In this document: piece after piece, positions 7,401 to 12,958 of the stretch | Numbering within the stretch: position 1 is the first letter of the stretch | Layout of the letters: each line of letters begins with the position of its first letter | From: Euryarchaeota archaeon UBA550 | GTDB taxonomy: Archaea > Thermoplasmatota > Poseidoniia > Poseidoniales > Poseidoniaceae | DNA length: 15,611 bases | NCBI GenBank assembly: GCA_002506705.1 | Contig: DAYA01000063.1 | Coordinates: 1 to 15,611 of the forward strand | Direction: 5' to 3' | Notes under the pieces: model-generated | What the model was told of the DNA's origin: nothing | What the model saw: only the letters and a program-made list of their open reading frames with translations | Databases searched by the model: none | Made by a program: the position numbers and the translations under genes

Positions 7401-8102
7401 GGCGTTCACGAATACTTCCCAGGAATTGACTCATCAGTTGTAGAGTCCACACTAATCATTGGTGAAGGAAAGTGGAGATCTCTTGTAGGAAATGATGCAG
7501 CAGACAACTACACCTCAACAACTTGGATCGTCAGACTTGATGGTGTTGAAGGGGATGATTTAGAATCTCTAGCCTCACAACTTGAGGCGGATTCAAGGGT
7601 TTCTGAAACCATGGATTGGTCTAGCAAGCACAAGGAAGTTGAGAGAAACGGTGGTCTAATCTTCGGAACTCCGGGTCTCTTATCCCTACAGTTCGTAGTT
7701 GCTAGCGTTGCTGCAGTTGCATCCAGTTTCGTATTCCTGTCTTTGGTATTGAATCAAAGACAAAAGGAGTTAGCAGTGCTTCAAGCGATAGGAGCGTCAC
7801 CTAACCAAATCATCAGGCTTGTTCTGTTTGAGATTTTGTCAATTGTTGTTGTGTCAATGGCTCTTGGAGTTGTATTAGGAGTAGCACTTGCTCTGTCATT
7901 CAATGGATTCTTCGATATCTTTGGATTCATATTCCAAATATTCGGTGGTTCAAGTACGGTAATTGAAAGAACACTGGTTTATCCTTGGACGCAGATAGTT
8001 CTCGTTTCTCTAGCTGTCTTTGCAGCAGTGGTAGTAGCCCTACTAGTAACAACACGAAAGGCGCTCAAGTCTGACCTTGCTAGCGTATTGAAGGGGGAGT
8101 AA
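4476..8102 (+). CDS. Large fused FtsX-type ABC permease with pentapeptide-repeat insertion
   Basis: This 1208-residue membrane protein contains two FtsX/MacB-like halves in one chain. About ten spans are predicted, near 47-72, 385-422, 444-477, 494-513, 541-558, 573-596, 632-652, 1066-1092, 1113-1150 and 1170-1192. Each half has the hallmark cytosolic coupling segment: QRRREVSIHRVIGADG near 425-440 and QRQKELAVLQAIGASP near 1094-1109. Two large outside domains lie at about 75-384 and 655-1065; both contain N-glycosylation-type NxS/T sites, and the first has four cysteines. The second holds a pentapeptide-repeat segment (about 828-925) and a CPDGSNSDD tail. Relatives move lipoproteins, peptides or transmit force across the membrane; the substrate here is unknown. 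It overlaps ATPase 1 by four bases and ends two bases before ATPase 2, so all three very likely form one complex. Confidence 0.92.
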   Translation: MTGIDIDLDDSDFDINRSKLAKLQNKVMELPSRLRLAAQGAWRGKERGLAVITGVFLSSLVITTVLAYGVGLSQLFFEESLKSEPFDAKIEYGRTPVENASGWSNNTTVMREVCNELLEDFSEFNDCTLVLGRQGIHSGGFFNREFVVAQPLEMREISATSNPYWSNVTFTYPEADANGPPISDMRAIRFLDNGAFDGELAKRLGENIIPGLGEWPSAENMTRDRGIILPSTIASQAKASVGDKLDSLTFAYVVDESTLVEGSITDENCDGEITPENNEMIYCRMWMTVEDLTVVGIYEPWDFGNPTLPFNPLFTTLEVLEESQRGTLMFYDHMYLGVTIDRGQLPTSSTADAEEWLEDLGTRVQAQNYTDEGIDLYYTDIVSGTITFLNIFLGLIQIFDYIIMIPIVFLSIAVLIYGLVLSLEQRRREVSIHRVIGADGKTLQGMVLLELFVMASAAWLIGYILALLAVPVVLSAVGFMEFRTGDFDVNPTLGIGSTLFTAIATLGLAVLFGRSRARDFIELEIEEGVKKTSKKSEPKRWLHWTAFLFGMLAVIDTWLEMNGSEDGIVSNFFIEGLIGIFGPFALWIGGALLLGRIGAKGPQIMQVIFGRTPLLKDVKRGLKGSGSAESVNRLAVIMLLTLSIVTLAAVQGYTGTIVDEKTVDATVGSDLQIQMEANANESEIISIIKEYADTGVTPLATSVPQLALSDELGGESLQTYVLLESSDGVLKWSEQALPGEDISEALDAYQSGGFSAGVDAAYSLDLPGSERGGDENRLDDELLESSDEKSRDVTLVWEKLEFNFSSGGTDQPDPFALYVAYSELMDGDWSGLNIQNQDLNERNLGRVDLSDTNLSGSDLTNVNLSESLLFGTDLSGADLTGANLENTIIVDFNDDGIFMENVDLTNANLNGLFGLADLSKAVLSNTTCPDGSNSDDTSCVNGVSPTPPPLAAPLFLADTSVTLEITKYSTEMYYMGVHEYFPGIDSSVVESTLIIGEGKWRSLVGNDAADNYTSTTWIVRLDGVEGDDLESLASQLEADSRVSETMDWSSKHKEVERNGGLIFGTPGLLSLQFVVASVAAVASSFVFLSLVLNQRQKELAVLQAIGASPNQIIRLVLFEILSIVVVSMALGVVLGVALALSFNGFFDIFGFIFQIFGGSSTVIERTLVYPWTQIVLVSLAVFAAVVVALLVTTRKALKSDLASVLKGE
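6957..7292 (+). repeat. Pentapeptide repeats plus CPDGxNSDDxxC tail inside the permease outer domain
   Basis: Residues about 828-925 of the permease read as A(D/N)LXX-type pentapeptides. Recurrent units such as NLSGS, DLTNV, NLSES, DLSGA, DLTGA, DLTNA and DLSKA have leucine at every fifth position, the pattern of a right-handed quadrilateral beta-helix. A break (IVDFNDDGIF) separates two runs. The stretch ends in TTCPDGSNSDDTSC at 926-939, whose two cysteines could form a disulfide outside the cell. A proline-rich linker (PTPPP) follows. It lies between spans 7 and 8, hence on the outer face. The protein repeat is degenerate at DNA level, so it is not a recent tandem expansion. Confidence 0.8.
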
Positions 8103-8104
8103 AG

Positions 8105-9079
8105 ATGGATGAGACAATTTTGTACGCTGACGGTTTGTACCATGTTTACGAGTCAAAAGCAGAGGATGGTAACGTCGTTGCTCTGCGTGGACTTCACATC
8201 GATATGAAAGCCGGAGAAGCAATCGCAGTTGTCGGGCCTTCAGGTTCAGGAAAATCTACTCTGATGAAGTGCCTTGGTGGATTGATGAAGCCAAGCGCTG
8301 GTTCGGTCAGTTTGGCTGGAAAGAACATGACACGATTAACCGGTCAAGAACTCGTGCAACTGCGCCAAAAGACGGTTTCTTTCATCTTCCAAGAGGGCAA
8401 CTTATTACCCGACCTAAATGCAAGAGACAACGTTGCTCAACCATTGAGACATCAAGGCGTTTCATCGAAAAAGGCATTGAAGTATGCAGATGCGATGTTG
8501 GAAAAATTGGGTATGGCGCACAGGATTCGTGCTATGCCCGCTATGCTCAGTGGTGGTGAACAGCAACGTGTAGCAATCGCAAGAGCGCTAATCACACAGC
8601 CACGATTAATTCTTGCAGACGAACCTACAGGTGCGCTCGACCCTGTAACAAGCAGAGAAGTTCTTGCATTATTCAAAGAATTACACGAAAATGATGGAGT
8701 GTCATTCCTAATCGTTACTCACTCGAAGGAAGTAGCTGCGTTTGCAGACCGTTCGCTTGAACTGAGAGATGGGCGATTCGTTGCAGAACACGGGGAATCC
8801 ATCGACGTCGAGAATCTGACAAAGGATAGAGAACTCATTATCGATGAAACTGGAACTGTAACCCTTCCACCAGATTTGTTGGTAAGATTGGGTGGAGCAG
8901 GAAGATACACTGTCGGAAATATCAACAGTGGATATATTTCTCTGCAAGGCGAATCTGTTGAGACGATGGGTAAGATGGTCCTATCATCCACTTGCCCGGC
9001 TTGTAAGCACGATTACAAGGACAGTGACGAACAATTATGTCCATCATGTGGCTCGTCAAGGCCAATGGTGGAGGCTTGA
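8105..9079 (+). CDS. ABC transporter ATPase with C-terminal zinc-ribbon extension (ATPase 2)
   Basis: This 324-residue ATPase has Walker A GPSGSGKST (44-52), Q96 in FIFQEGNLL, signature LSGGEQQR (148-155), Walker B LILADEPTG (168-176) and H206 in IVTHSKE. The core ends near residue 230, the usual LolD/MacB length. A tail of about 90 residues follows. Residues 243-282 (ELIIDETGTVTLPPDLLVRL and on) resemble a swapped-hairpin AbrB/SpoVT-like pattern, a weak similarity. Residues 297-315 form a zinc ribbon, CxxC-x11-CxxC with C297, C300, C312 and C315. The tail may regulate the transporter or bind another protein; this is inference. The ATG lies two bases after the permease stop and is preceded by a GGGGGAG ribosome site. 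With ATPase 1 it probably forms an unlike ATPase pair on the single fused permease. Confidence 0.9.
   Translation: MDETILYADGLYHVYESKAEDGNVVALRGLHIDMKAGEAIAVVGPSGSGKSTLMKCLGGLMKPSAGSVSLAGKNMTRLTGQELVQLRQKTVSFIFQEGNLLPDLNARDNVAQPLRHQGVSSKKALKYADAMLEKLGMAHRIRAMPAMLSGGEQQRVAIARALITQPRLILADEPTGALDPVTSREVLALFKELHENDGVSFLIVTHSKEVAAFADRSLELRDGRFVAEHGESIDVENLTKDRELIIDETGTVTLPPDLLVRLGGAGRYTVGNINSGYISLQGESVETMGKMVLSSTCPACKHDYKDSDEQLCPSCGSSRPMVEA
9067..9074 (+). promoter_or_regulatory. Ribosome-binding site deciding a TTG start
   Basis: GGTGGAGG inside the last codons of ATPase 2 lies seven bases before TTG 9082. It supports that codon as the start of the DUF3817 gene rather than the upstream in-frame ATG 9037, which would overlap ATPase 2 by 43 bases. 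Confidence 0.6.
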
Positions 9080-9081
9080 GT

Positions 9082-9369
9082 TTGAGTCTGTTCAGAGTAT
9101 CCGGAATCTTAGAGACTATTTCGACAATATCGCTATTCTTCATCGCCATGCCACTGAAGTATATTGGGGGCAATGAGATCCTAGTGAAAATCATTGGTCC
9201 AATTCACGGATTCCTATTCGTACTGTACTGCGCTTTGGTATGGTGGGAGCAGCACAAGGGTAGAATGAGTTCTAACCTTGCAATTCTCGGCATGGTTTCT
9301 GCGATTCCACCCGGTGGTCCGATTTGGTTCGATAGAAAATACCTCAACGAATCAAATGTGCAGGAGTGA
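9082..9369 (+). CDS. DUF3817 family small integral membrane protein
   Basis: From TTG 9082 the product has 95 residues and begins MSLFRVSGILETIS, as DUF3817 proteins usually do. It shows the family signature: a glutamate in the first helix (E11), AMPLKY at 22-27 and GPIHG at 39-43. Three membrane helices are apparent, at about 5-23, 36-54 and 64-80. The biochemical function of DUF3817 is unknown. The start lies two bases after the ATPase 2 stop, with its ribosome site inside that gene, so translation is coupled to the transporter block. A longer form from ATG 9037 would add 15 residues without family character. Whether it takes part in the transporter is unknown; conserved adjacency in relatives would be needed to claim so. 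Confidence 0.8.
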   Translation: MSLFRVSGILETISTISLFFIAMPLKYIGGNEILVKIIGPIHGFLFVLYCALVWWEQHKGRMSSNLAILGMVSAIPPGGPIWFDRKYLNESNVQE

Positions 9370-9419
9370 CCTTTCAATAGAGGCGTTAAGTCAAATTACG
9401 TCCTTCACAAAGCCAAGTC

Positions 9420-11321
9420 ATGGCAGAGGTATGGGTTGTTGATTCTAACTGCTTTATTCACGTAGGCTCAATGGCGCCAAATGGCTTTTTGAAGGATTTG
9501 AAAAACATCCTGAAAAACGATGACTCCGCTATTTATGTCACTCCAGGAGTACACGGTGAAATCAAAAATGTGAGATTTCAAAGATGGAAAGGTCAGCCAA
9601 ACTTGTTGGATGAATTCCGGGAGATTATGGTTACCGTAGCCGTAGACGAGGCTGAAGTTAGAGCATTAGCACAACATATTGGAGAGAAAGCCTCCCCACA
9701 AGATGTTGATTTATCACTGATGATTTTGGGCTCTAAATTAGCACATGAAGGTCACAAAGTTACTCTTGTTTCTGACGATTACAAAATGACGACGACTGGA
9801 GAAAAAGCCAATCTAAATTTTGAGACATGTCCGCCATCTACCTTTTTGCAAAGGTTGGCTGATTCTGGAAATTCAAGTCAAAGAACAAGAATGCGCAGTC
9901 TGTCTCGAAGAGTCAGAGCAGCGGAAATGCGCTATGCGATAAGTAGAGCGGGACAGTATGATGTCCAAGCCAAATTGACTTGGATGGTAGATTCGCTTCT
10001 GTCTTCCAAAGTCGCCCTAGCAGAAGAGAGTGAAGACGTTGTAGTGGTCGATGAGGCCAAATTAATATCTGGCTTGATTCGATCTATACGAGGCGAGAAG
10101 GTCAAGAAGTCAATCATGAATAAATTAGGTTCACTCCCTGAAATATGCGCACCTGTAGCGAAGTTAGACGAGCACCTATCATCTATGCTAACCGATGGAA
10201 GTTCTGAAGATTTGAAGCAGGCATATGAATCCTCAATTGAGTTACAAAGTGAGATTCTCGAAGTAACCGGTCTCGGCCTAGCGCCGCTGGGTGAAGAATT
10301 GGCTGAGTTAGCGCATAGAGCAATGTCAGGAAGTTTGTATCGAATGGAATCAGCTCTCGGTATGTTATCGAAGATGTCTGGTAATCTAAAACTCTCAAAA
10401 CTTCATCTTTCCAGAGCCCTATCCCTTGCCACATTAATCGATGATACAGGAGCCGAAATGCGAGCGATGCACCAACTTGGTTTGCTAGCTCTAGCAGCCA
10501 ATAATTGGAATCGTGCTGCAATGTTATTCGAGACTGCAGACAGGCAAGCACAGACTGGTTCAGCGAACAGACTTCCTCACCTAATGCTTGCAGGCATCGC
10601 TAGGCATATCGAAGGTAATTCTGAATTGTCTGAAGCCCACATGATATCTGCTAACGCAATAGTAATCGAAGACAAAATCGAAGCGATTGCAACCCTATCA
10701 GCGATCGGTAATTCTCTACTCGCAATAGATTGTCCAGGCCTCGCAATAGAGGTACTAGACGAGGCTATGGAGTGCGCTATCGAAACAGGAACCAGCGATA
10801 GAATGGACATGCTTGCTGAGATGTTATTGTTGGCAAATACCGCTATGACAAACAAAGAACAGATGCAGTATGAGGGACTTAGGCAATACATCGACAAAGT
10901 CAATGATATTGCAGAAGAAGCATCAAAGGACTTTGAATCACAAATTTCTGAAATCGACCAGAAGGCAGAGGAGTTATCCAAGCCACTGGATGAGACTTGG
11001 AAAGAGTGGCAGCCAGCATCAAAACTGATTCCTCACGGCTCTGAATTGACAATTGTTAGAATTGATGAAGATGATAATGGTCGAGTCCTACTAGTATCTC
11101 ATCACTCTGAAATTGGTGCTGTAGGGCTTTGGTTGCCGGAGGGAGGTGTGGAAGCATCACCTGGAAGTTCAATCCAAATCCACGAGTCACGAATCAAGGT
11201 CGCCCCCCCTACTGACGAATTACGTGATATTCACAATATCCGTGGAATTGTCGCAGTTGAGAATCCGGATTCGATTTCGTTTATAGCGAAGACAGACGAA
11301 ATTCTCGAAGAAGAAATGTAA
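9420..11321 (+). CDS. PIN-domain nuclease fused to a helical (TPR-like) repeat region
   Basis: This 633-residue protein begins with a PIN domain. VVDSN supplies D8, HGEI gives E47, SPQDVDLSL gives D95/D97 and LVSDD gives D119/D120, so the acidic metal-binding set of a Mg-dependent ribonuclease seems intact. Residues about 155-300 are mainly helical. Residues about 305-475 read as TPR-like helix pairs, for example the segments around HQLGLLALAANNWNRAAMLF and AIGNSLLAIDCPGLAIEVLD. A coiled-coil-like stretch (about 483-525) leads to a beta-rich C-terminal domain (540-633) that I do not recognise. No antitoxin-like gene is adjacent, so a simple VapC toxin is unlikely. A role in RNA processing or decay with protein partners is plausible. 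It starts 50 bases after the DUF3817 gene without a clear ribosome site and could have its own promoter near 9386-9398. Confidence 0.8.
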   Translation: MAEVWVVDSNCFIHVGSMAPNGFLKDLKNILKNDDSAIYVTPGVHGEIKNVRFQRWKGQPNLLDEFREIMVTVAVDEAEVRALAQHIGEKASPQDVDLSLMILGSKLAHEGHKVTLVSDDYKMTTTGEKANLNFETCPPSTFLQRLADSGNSSQRTRMRSLSRRVRAAEMRYAISRAGQYDVQAKLTWMVDSLLSSKVALAEESEDVVVVDEAKLISGLIRSIRGEKVKKSIMNKLGSLPEICAPVAKLDEHLSSMLTDGSSEDLKQAYESSIELQSEILEVTGLGLAPLGEELAELAHRAMSGSLYRMESALGMLSKMSGNLKLSKLHLSRALSLATLIDDTGAEMRAMHQLGLLALAANNWNRAAMLFETADRQAQTGSANRLPHLMLAGIARHIEGNSELSEAHMISANAIVIEDKIEAIATLSAIGNSLLAIDCPGLAIEVLDEAMECAIETGTSDRMDMLAEMLLLANTAMTNKEQMQYEGLRQYIDKVNDIAEEASKDFESQISEIDQKAEELSKPLDETWKEWQPASKLIPHGSELTIVRIDEDDNGRVLLVSHHSEIGAVGLWLPEGGVEASPGSSIQIHESRIKVAPPTDELRDIHNIRGIVAVENPDSISFIAKTDEILEEEM

Positions 11322-11323
11322 GG

Positions 11324-11548
11324 TCAGGATTCTAGTTGCCCCTCATGCTTGAGTTGGAAAGAAGCCGGGCAAGTATTGACTCCAAATACCCTGTAAAACG
11401 GACACCATCCAAACACCGATGTGGTAACACTCCACACTCCAAATATTAGAAAAACAATCTCCCATGCAGAGTTAGAAATGTAGTCAAAAAGAACTACGCC
11501 AAGCCCTGCTGACAAACGCAGAACCCTATCTAACAGACCAATGTTCAA
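11324..11548 (-). CDS. DUF2892 (YgaP-type) small membrane protein
   Basis: This 74-residue protein matches the DUF2892 pattern. It opens MNIGLLDRVLRLSAG, continues with two membrane helices (about 10-24 and 28-47), and closes with CPFYRVFGVNTC, the typical CPxY-xx-xGxxTC end. The family is known as a membrane anchor, alone or fused to rhodanese domains as in YgaP; its job here is unknown. The start is TTG at 11548, in the expected position for the family. A TATA-like box at 11569-11576 would give a leaderless or nearly leaderless mRNA. It converges with the PIN gene, the stop codons being separated by two bases, so any terminators must overlap the opposing coding sequence. Confidence 0.85.
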   Translation of the reverse strand: MNIGLLDRVLRLSAGLGVVLFDYISNSAWEIVFLIFGVWSVTTSVFGWCPFYRVFGVNTCPASFQLKHEGQLES

Positions 11549-11568
11549 ACTGAAAACCCCGTCTTTCG

Positions 11569-11576
11569 TTATACAT
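11569..11576 (-). promoter_or_regulatory. TATA-like box for the DUF2892 gene
   Basis: On the minus strand this reads TGTATAAC, centred about 25 bases before TTG 11548. The 123-base gap 11549-11671 holds this box and the divergent SDR promoter and no other gene I can support. Confidence 0.4.
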
Positions 11577-11642
11577 TGTTAATATCATCATTTATGAATC
11601 ACTGTTTGTGAGGTTGCAGATAGAATTGCATTGGAACAGTAG

Positions 11643-11650
11643 TATAAATA
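11643..11650 (+). promoter_or_regulatory. Archaeal TATA box, leaderless SDR promoter
   Basis: TATAAATA is the clearest TATA box in the window. Its centre lies 25-26 bases before the A of ATG 11672, and there is no ribosome site between, so a leaderless transcript starting at or next to the ATG is expected. Confidence 0.65.
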
Positions 11651-11671
11651 TTAACACAGAAACGTAACATT

Positions 11672-12400
11672 ATGACTTCGTACCTAATTGTTGGAGGTAG
11701 TAGTGACATCGCTATTGTTACGGCAAAAAAACTGCTAGAACAGGGATCTTCAGTAACCTGTCTCGCTCGGGATGAATCAAGAGTTGAAGAACTGAAATCA
11801 CTGGGTGCAGAGGTCGTTATTGGAGACGCCCTCGACAAAGAATCAGTTTCTGCAGCGATTGAAATCGCCTCACAACAAGGTGAAGGCAAAATTTCTGGTG
11901 TAGCTCACCTAGTGGGGTCTATATCGATTAGACCTCCACACGCACTCGCTCTTGATGCTTTCAATGAAGTAATCACAACCAATCTATCCAGTGCCTTCCT
12001 CACTCTTTCCATGTGTGGAAAGGCCATGCTGAAAATGGGAGGAGGCAGGATGGTGTTCACCTCAAGCGTTGCAGGAAGTCTTGGTTTGGTAAATCATGAA
12101 GCGATTGCAGCAGCAAAAGGTGGAGTCGAATCTATGGTTCGCTCCGCAGCGGCAACATATGCAAAGAGAGGTATTAGGGTCAATGCGGTTGCACCAGGGT
12201 TAACAGATACTAGGCTTGCAGCAACTATTCTTCGCTCTGATGCAATGAGAGAAGCATCAGCAAATATGATCCCACTGAAGAGGATAAATGAAGCTGAAGA
12301 GATTGCAACTAGCATTCACTGGCTTCTGACCGGTGCTCCAGATAATTTCACTGGACAGGTAATGCACCTCGACGGTGGAATGTCCCAAATCTTAGCGTGA
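11672..12400 (+). CDS. SDR-fold protein lacking the catalytic tyrosine
   Basis: This 242-residue protein has the classical short-chain dehydrogenase fold. VGGSSDIA at 7-14 stands for the TGxxxGIG loop; LARDESR with R33 suggests NADP; NLSSAF has N104; TSSVAG has the catalytic serine S132; K149 is in AAAKGG; NAVAPG is at 171-176; and the end reads LDGG. The normal spacing Ser-x12-Tyr-x3-Lys is exact, but the tyrosine position is isoleucine (I145 in EAIAAAK), and H142 occupies the FabI-like alternative. The glycine loop is altered too: D12, and A14 for the last glycine. It may act on an unusual reaction, use another acid, or only bind a nucleotide. A Rieske protein starts eight bases downstream, and they probably share one leaderless transcript. 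Fold assignment is secure; enzymatic activity is uncertain. Confidence 0.88.
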   Translation: MTSYLIVGGSSDIAIVTAKKLLEQGSSVTCLARDESRVEELKSLGAEVVIGDALDKESVSAAIEIASQQGEGKISGVAHLVGSISIRPPHALALDAFNEVITTNLSSAFLTLSMCGKAMLKMGGGRMVFTSSVAGSLGLVNHEAIAAAKGGVESMVRSAAATYAKRGIRVNAVAPGLTDTRLAATILRSDAMREASANMIPLKRINEAEEIATSIHWLLTGAPDNFTGQVMHLDGGMSQILA

Positions 12401-12408
12401 GTGATGGC

Positions 12409-12768
12409 ATGACTTGGCACGTAGCAATCAAACAATCCAAACTAAAGCCAGGTAAGAAAAAAATGCGTACAGTAGCCAAGAAAATGGTACTTATCGGTCA
12501 AAACGATGACTATTATTTTGCCACTGAAGCACTCTGCAGACACATGCGCTGGCCCCTTGCATACGGTGCTAAAGTCAAGGATGATTGTATCCGATGCCCT
12601 TTGCATCAAACCACACACAAAATCGACACCGGTGAATTGGTCGAGTGGTCTCCATTCCCCCTATTGCCGGCTTATGGAAAACTCGTAGGCAAATTGAGCA
12701 AACAGAAGGACCTCAAAATCTACGAAACTCGAGTCAAAGACGGTAATATCGAAATCAAAATCGATTGA
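12409..12768 (+). CDS. Rieske 2Fe-2S protein (ferredoxin type)
   Basis: This 119-residue soluble protein has the Rieske ligands C43-x-H45 and C63-x2-H66, 17 residues apart, binding a 2Fe-2S cluster with two cysteines and two histidines. The order of blocks (N-terminal MTWHVAI, CRHMRWPL, CPLHQTTHKIDTG, then EWSPFP and a GKL-GKLS tail) resembles small Rieske proteins of cyanobacteria rather than the bc1/b6f subunit. There is no signal or membrane anchor. It would carry electrons or serve as the small part of an oxygenase; the partner is unknown, though the tyrosine-less SDR immediately upstream is the obvious candidate. ATG 12409 fits homologue N-termini; GTG 12397, overlapping the SDR stop, would add four residues. 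No oxygenase large subunit is in the window. Confidence 0.88.
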   Translation: MTWHVAIKQSKLKPGKKKMRTVAKKMVLIGQNDDYYFATEALCRHMRWPLAYGAKVKDDCIRCPLHQTTHKIDTGELVEWSPFPLLPAYGKLVGKLSKQKDLKIYETRVKDGNIEIKID

Positions 12769-12775
12769 TGTGGCA

Positions 12776-12785
12776 TAATTTTATC
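12776..12785 (+). promoter_or_regulatory. TATA-like box for the 49-residue Cys-tail protein
   Basis: TAATTTTATC is centred about 28 bases before ATG 12809. There is no ribosome site between, which suggests an own leaderless transcript rather than read-through alone. Confidence 0.45.
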
Positions 12786-12808
12786 CCTAACACTTCTTGG
12801 TTATTCCC

Positions 12809-12958
12809 ATGAACCCACGAACATCGCAAAATCAGCGCAAGGTCCGTATTCCCAAAAATTCAAAGAAAAAGCCCCCGAAGGTTAAGACTCCAAAAGTAAT
12901 CACTGAGGCCAAAGAGGAAGAGTCCTGTCAAATCAGTGGTTGCGGCTGTGGAAATTAA
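12809..12958 (+). CDS. 49-residue Lys-rich protein with Cys-cluster tail, unrecognised
   Basis: The frame from ATG 12809 to TAA 12956-12958 encodes 49 residues. The first 34 are strongly basic and proline-containing (segments such as KNSKKKPPKVKTPKV) and look disordered. A short acidic stretch (KEEES) leads to the tail C40-x4-C45-x-C47, read SCQISGCGCG. The cysteine cluster could bind a metal or be modified; the basic part could bind nucleic acid. It sits 40 bases after the Rieske gene with a plausible leaderless promoter. Its stop codon directly abuts the stop of the convergent DUF523 gene with no base between, as expected if both ends are under constraint. I do not recognise the family. Confidence 0.55.
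   Translation: MNPRTSQNQRKVRIPKNSKKKPPKVKTPKVITEAKEEESCQISGCGCGN

Noticed and set aside
8269..8559. Plus-strand frame inside ATPase 2
   Set aside because: Overlaps the Walker and signature region of a confident gene in another frame and shows no recognisable protein features.
9037..9081. N-terminal extension of the DUF3817 protein from ATG 9037
   Set aside because: Would overlap ATPase 2; the GGTGGAGG site seven bases before TTG 9082 and the family N-terminus support the shorter form.
8922..9194. Minus-strand frame across the ATPase 2 and DUF3817 junction
   Set aside because: Spans two well-supported plus-strand genes and has no start signal.
9420..11321. Toxin-antitoxin or defence system around the PIN gene
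   Set aside because: There is no small antitoxin-like neighbour, and the protein is far larger than VapC with a helical-repeat body.
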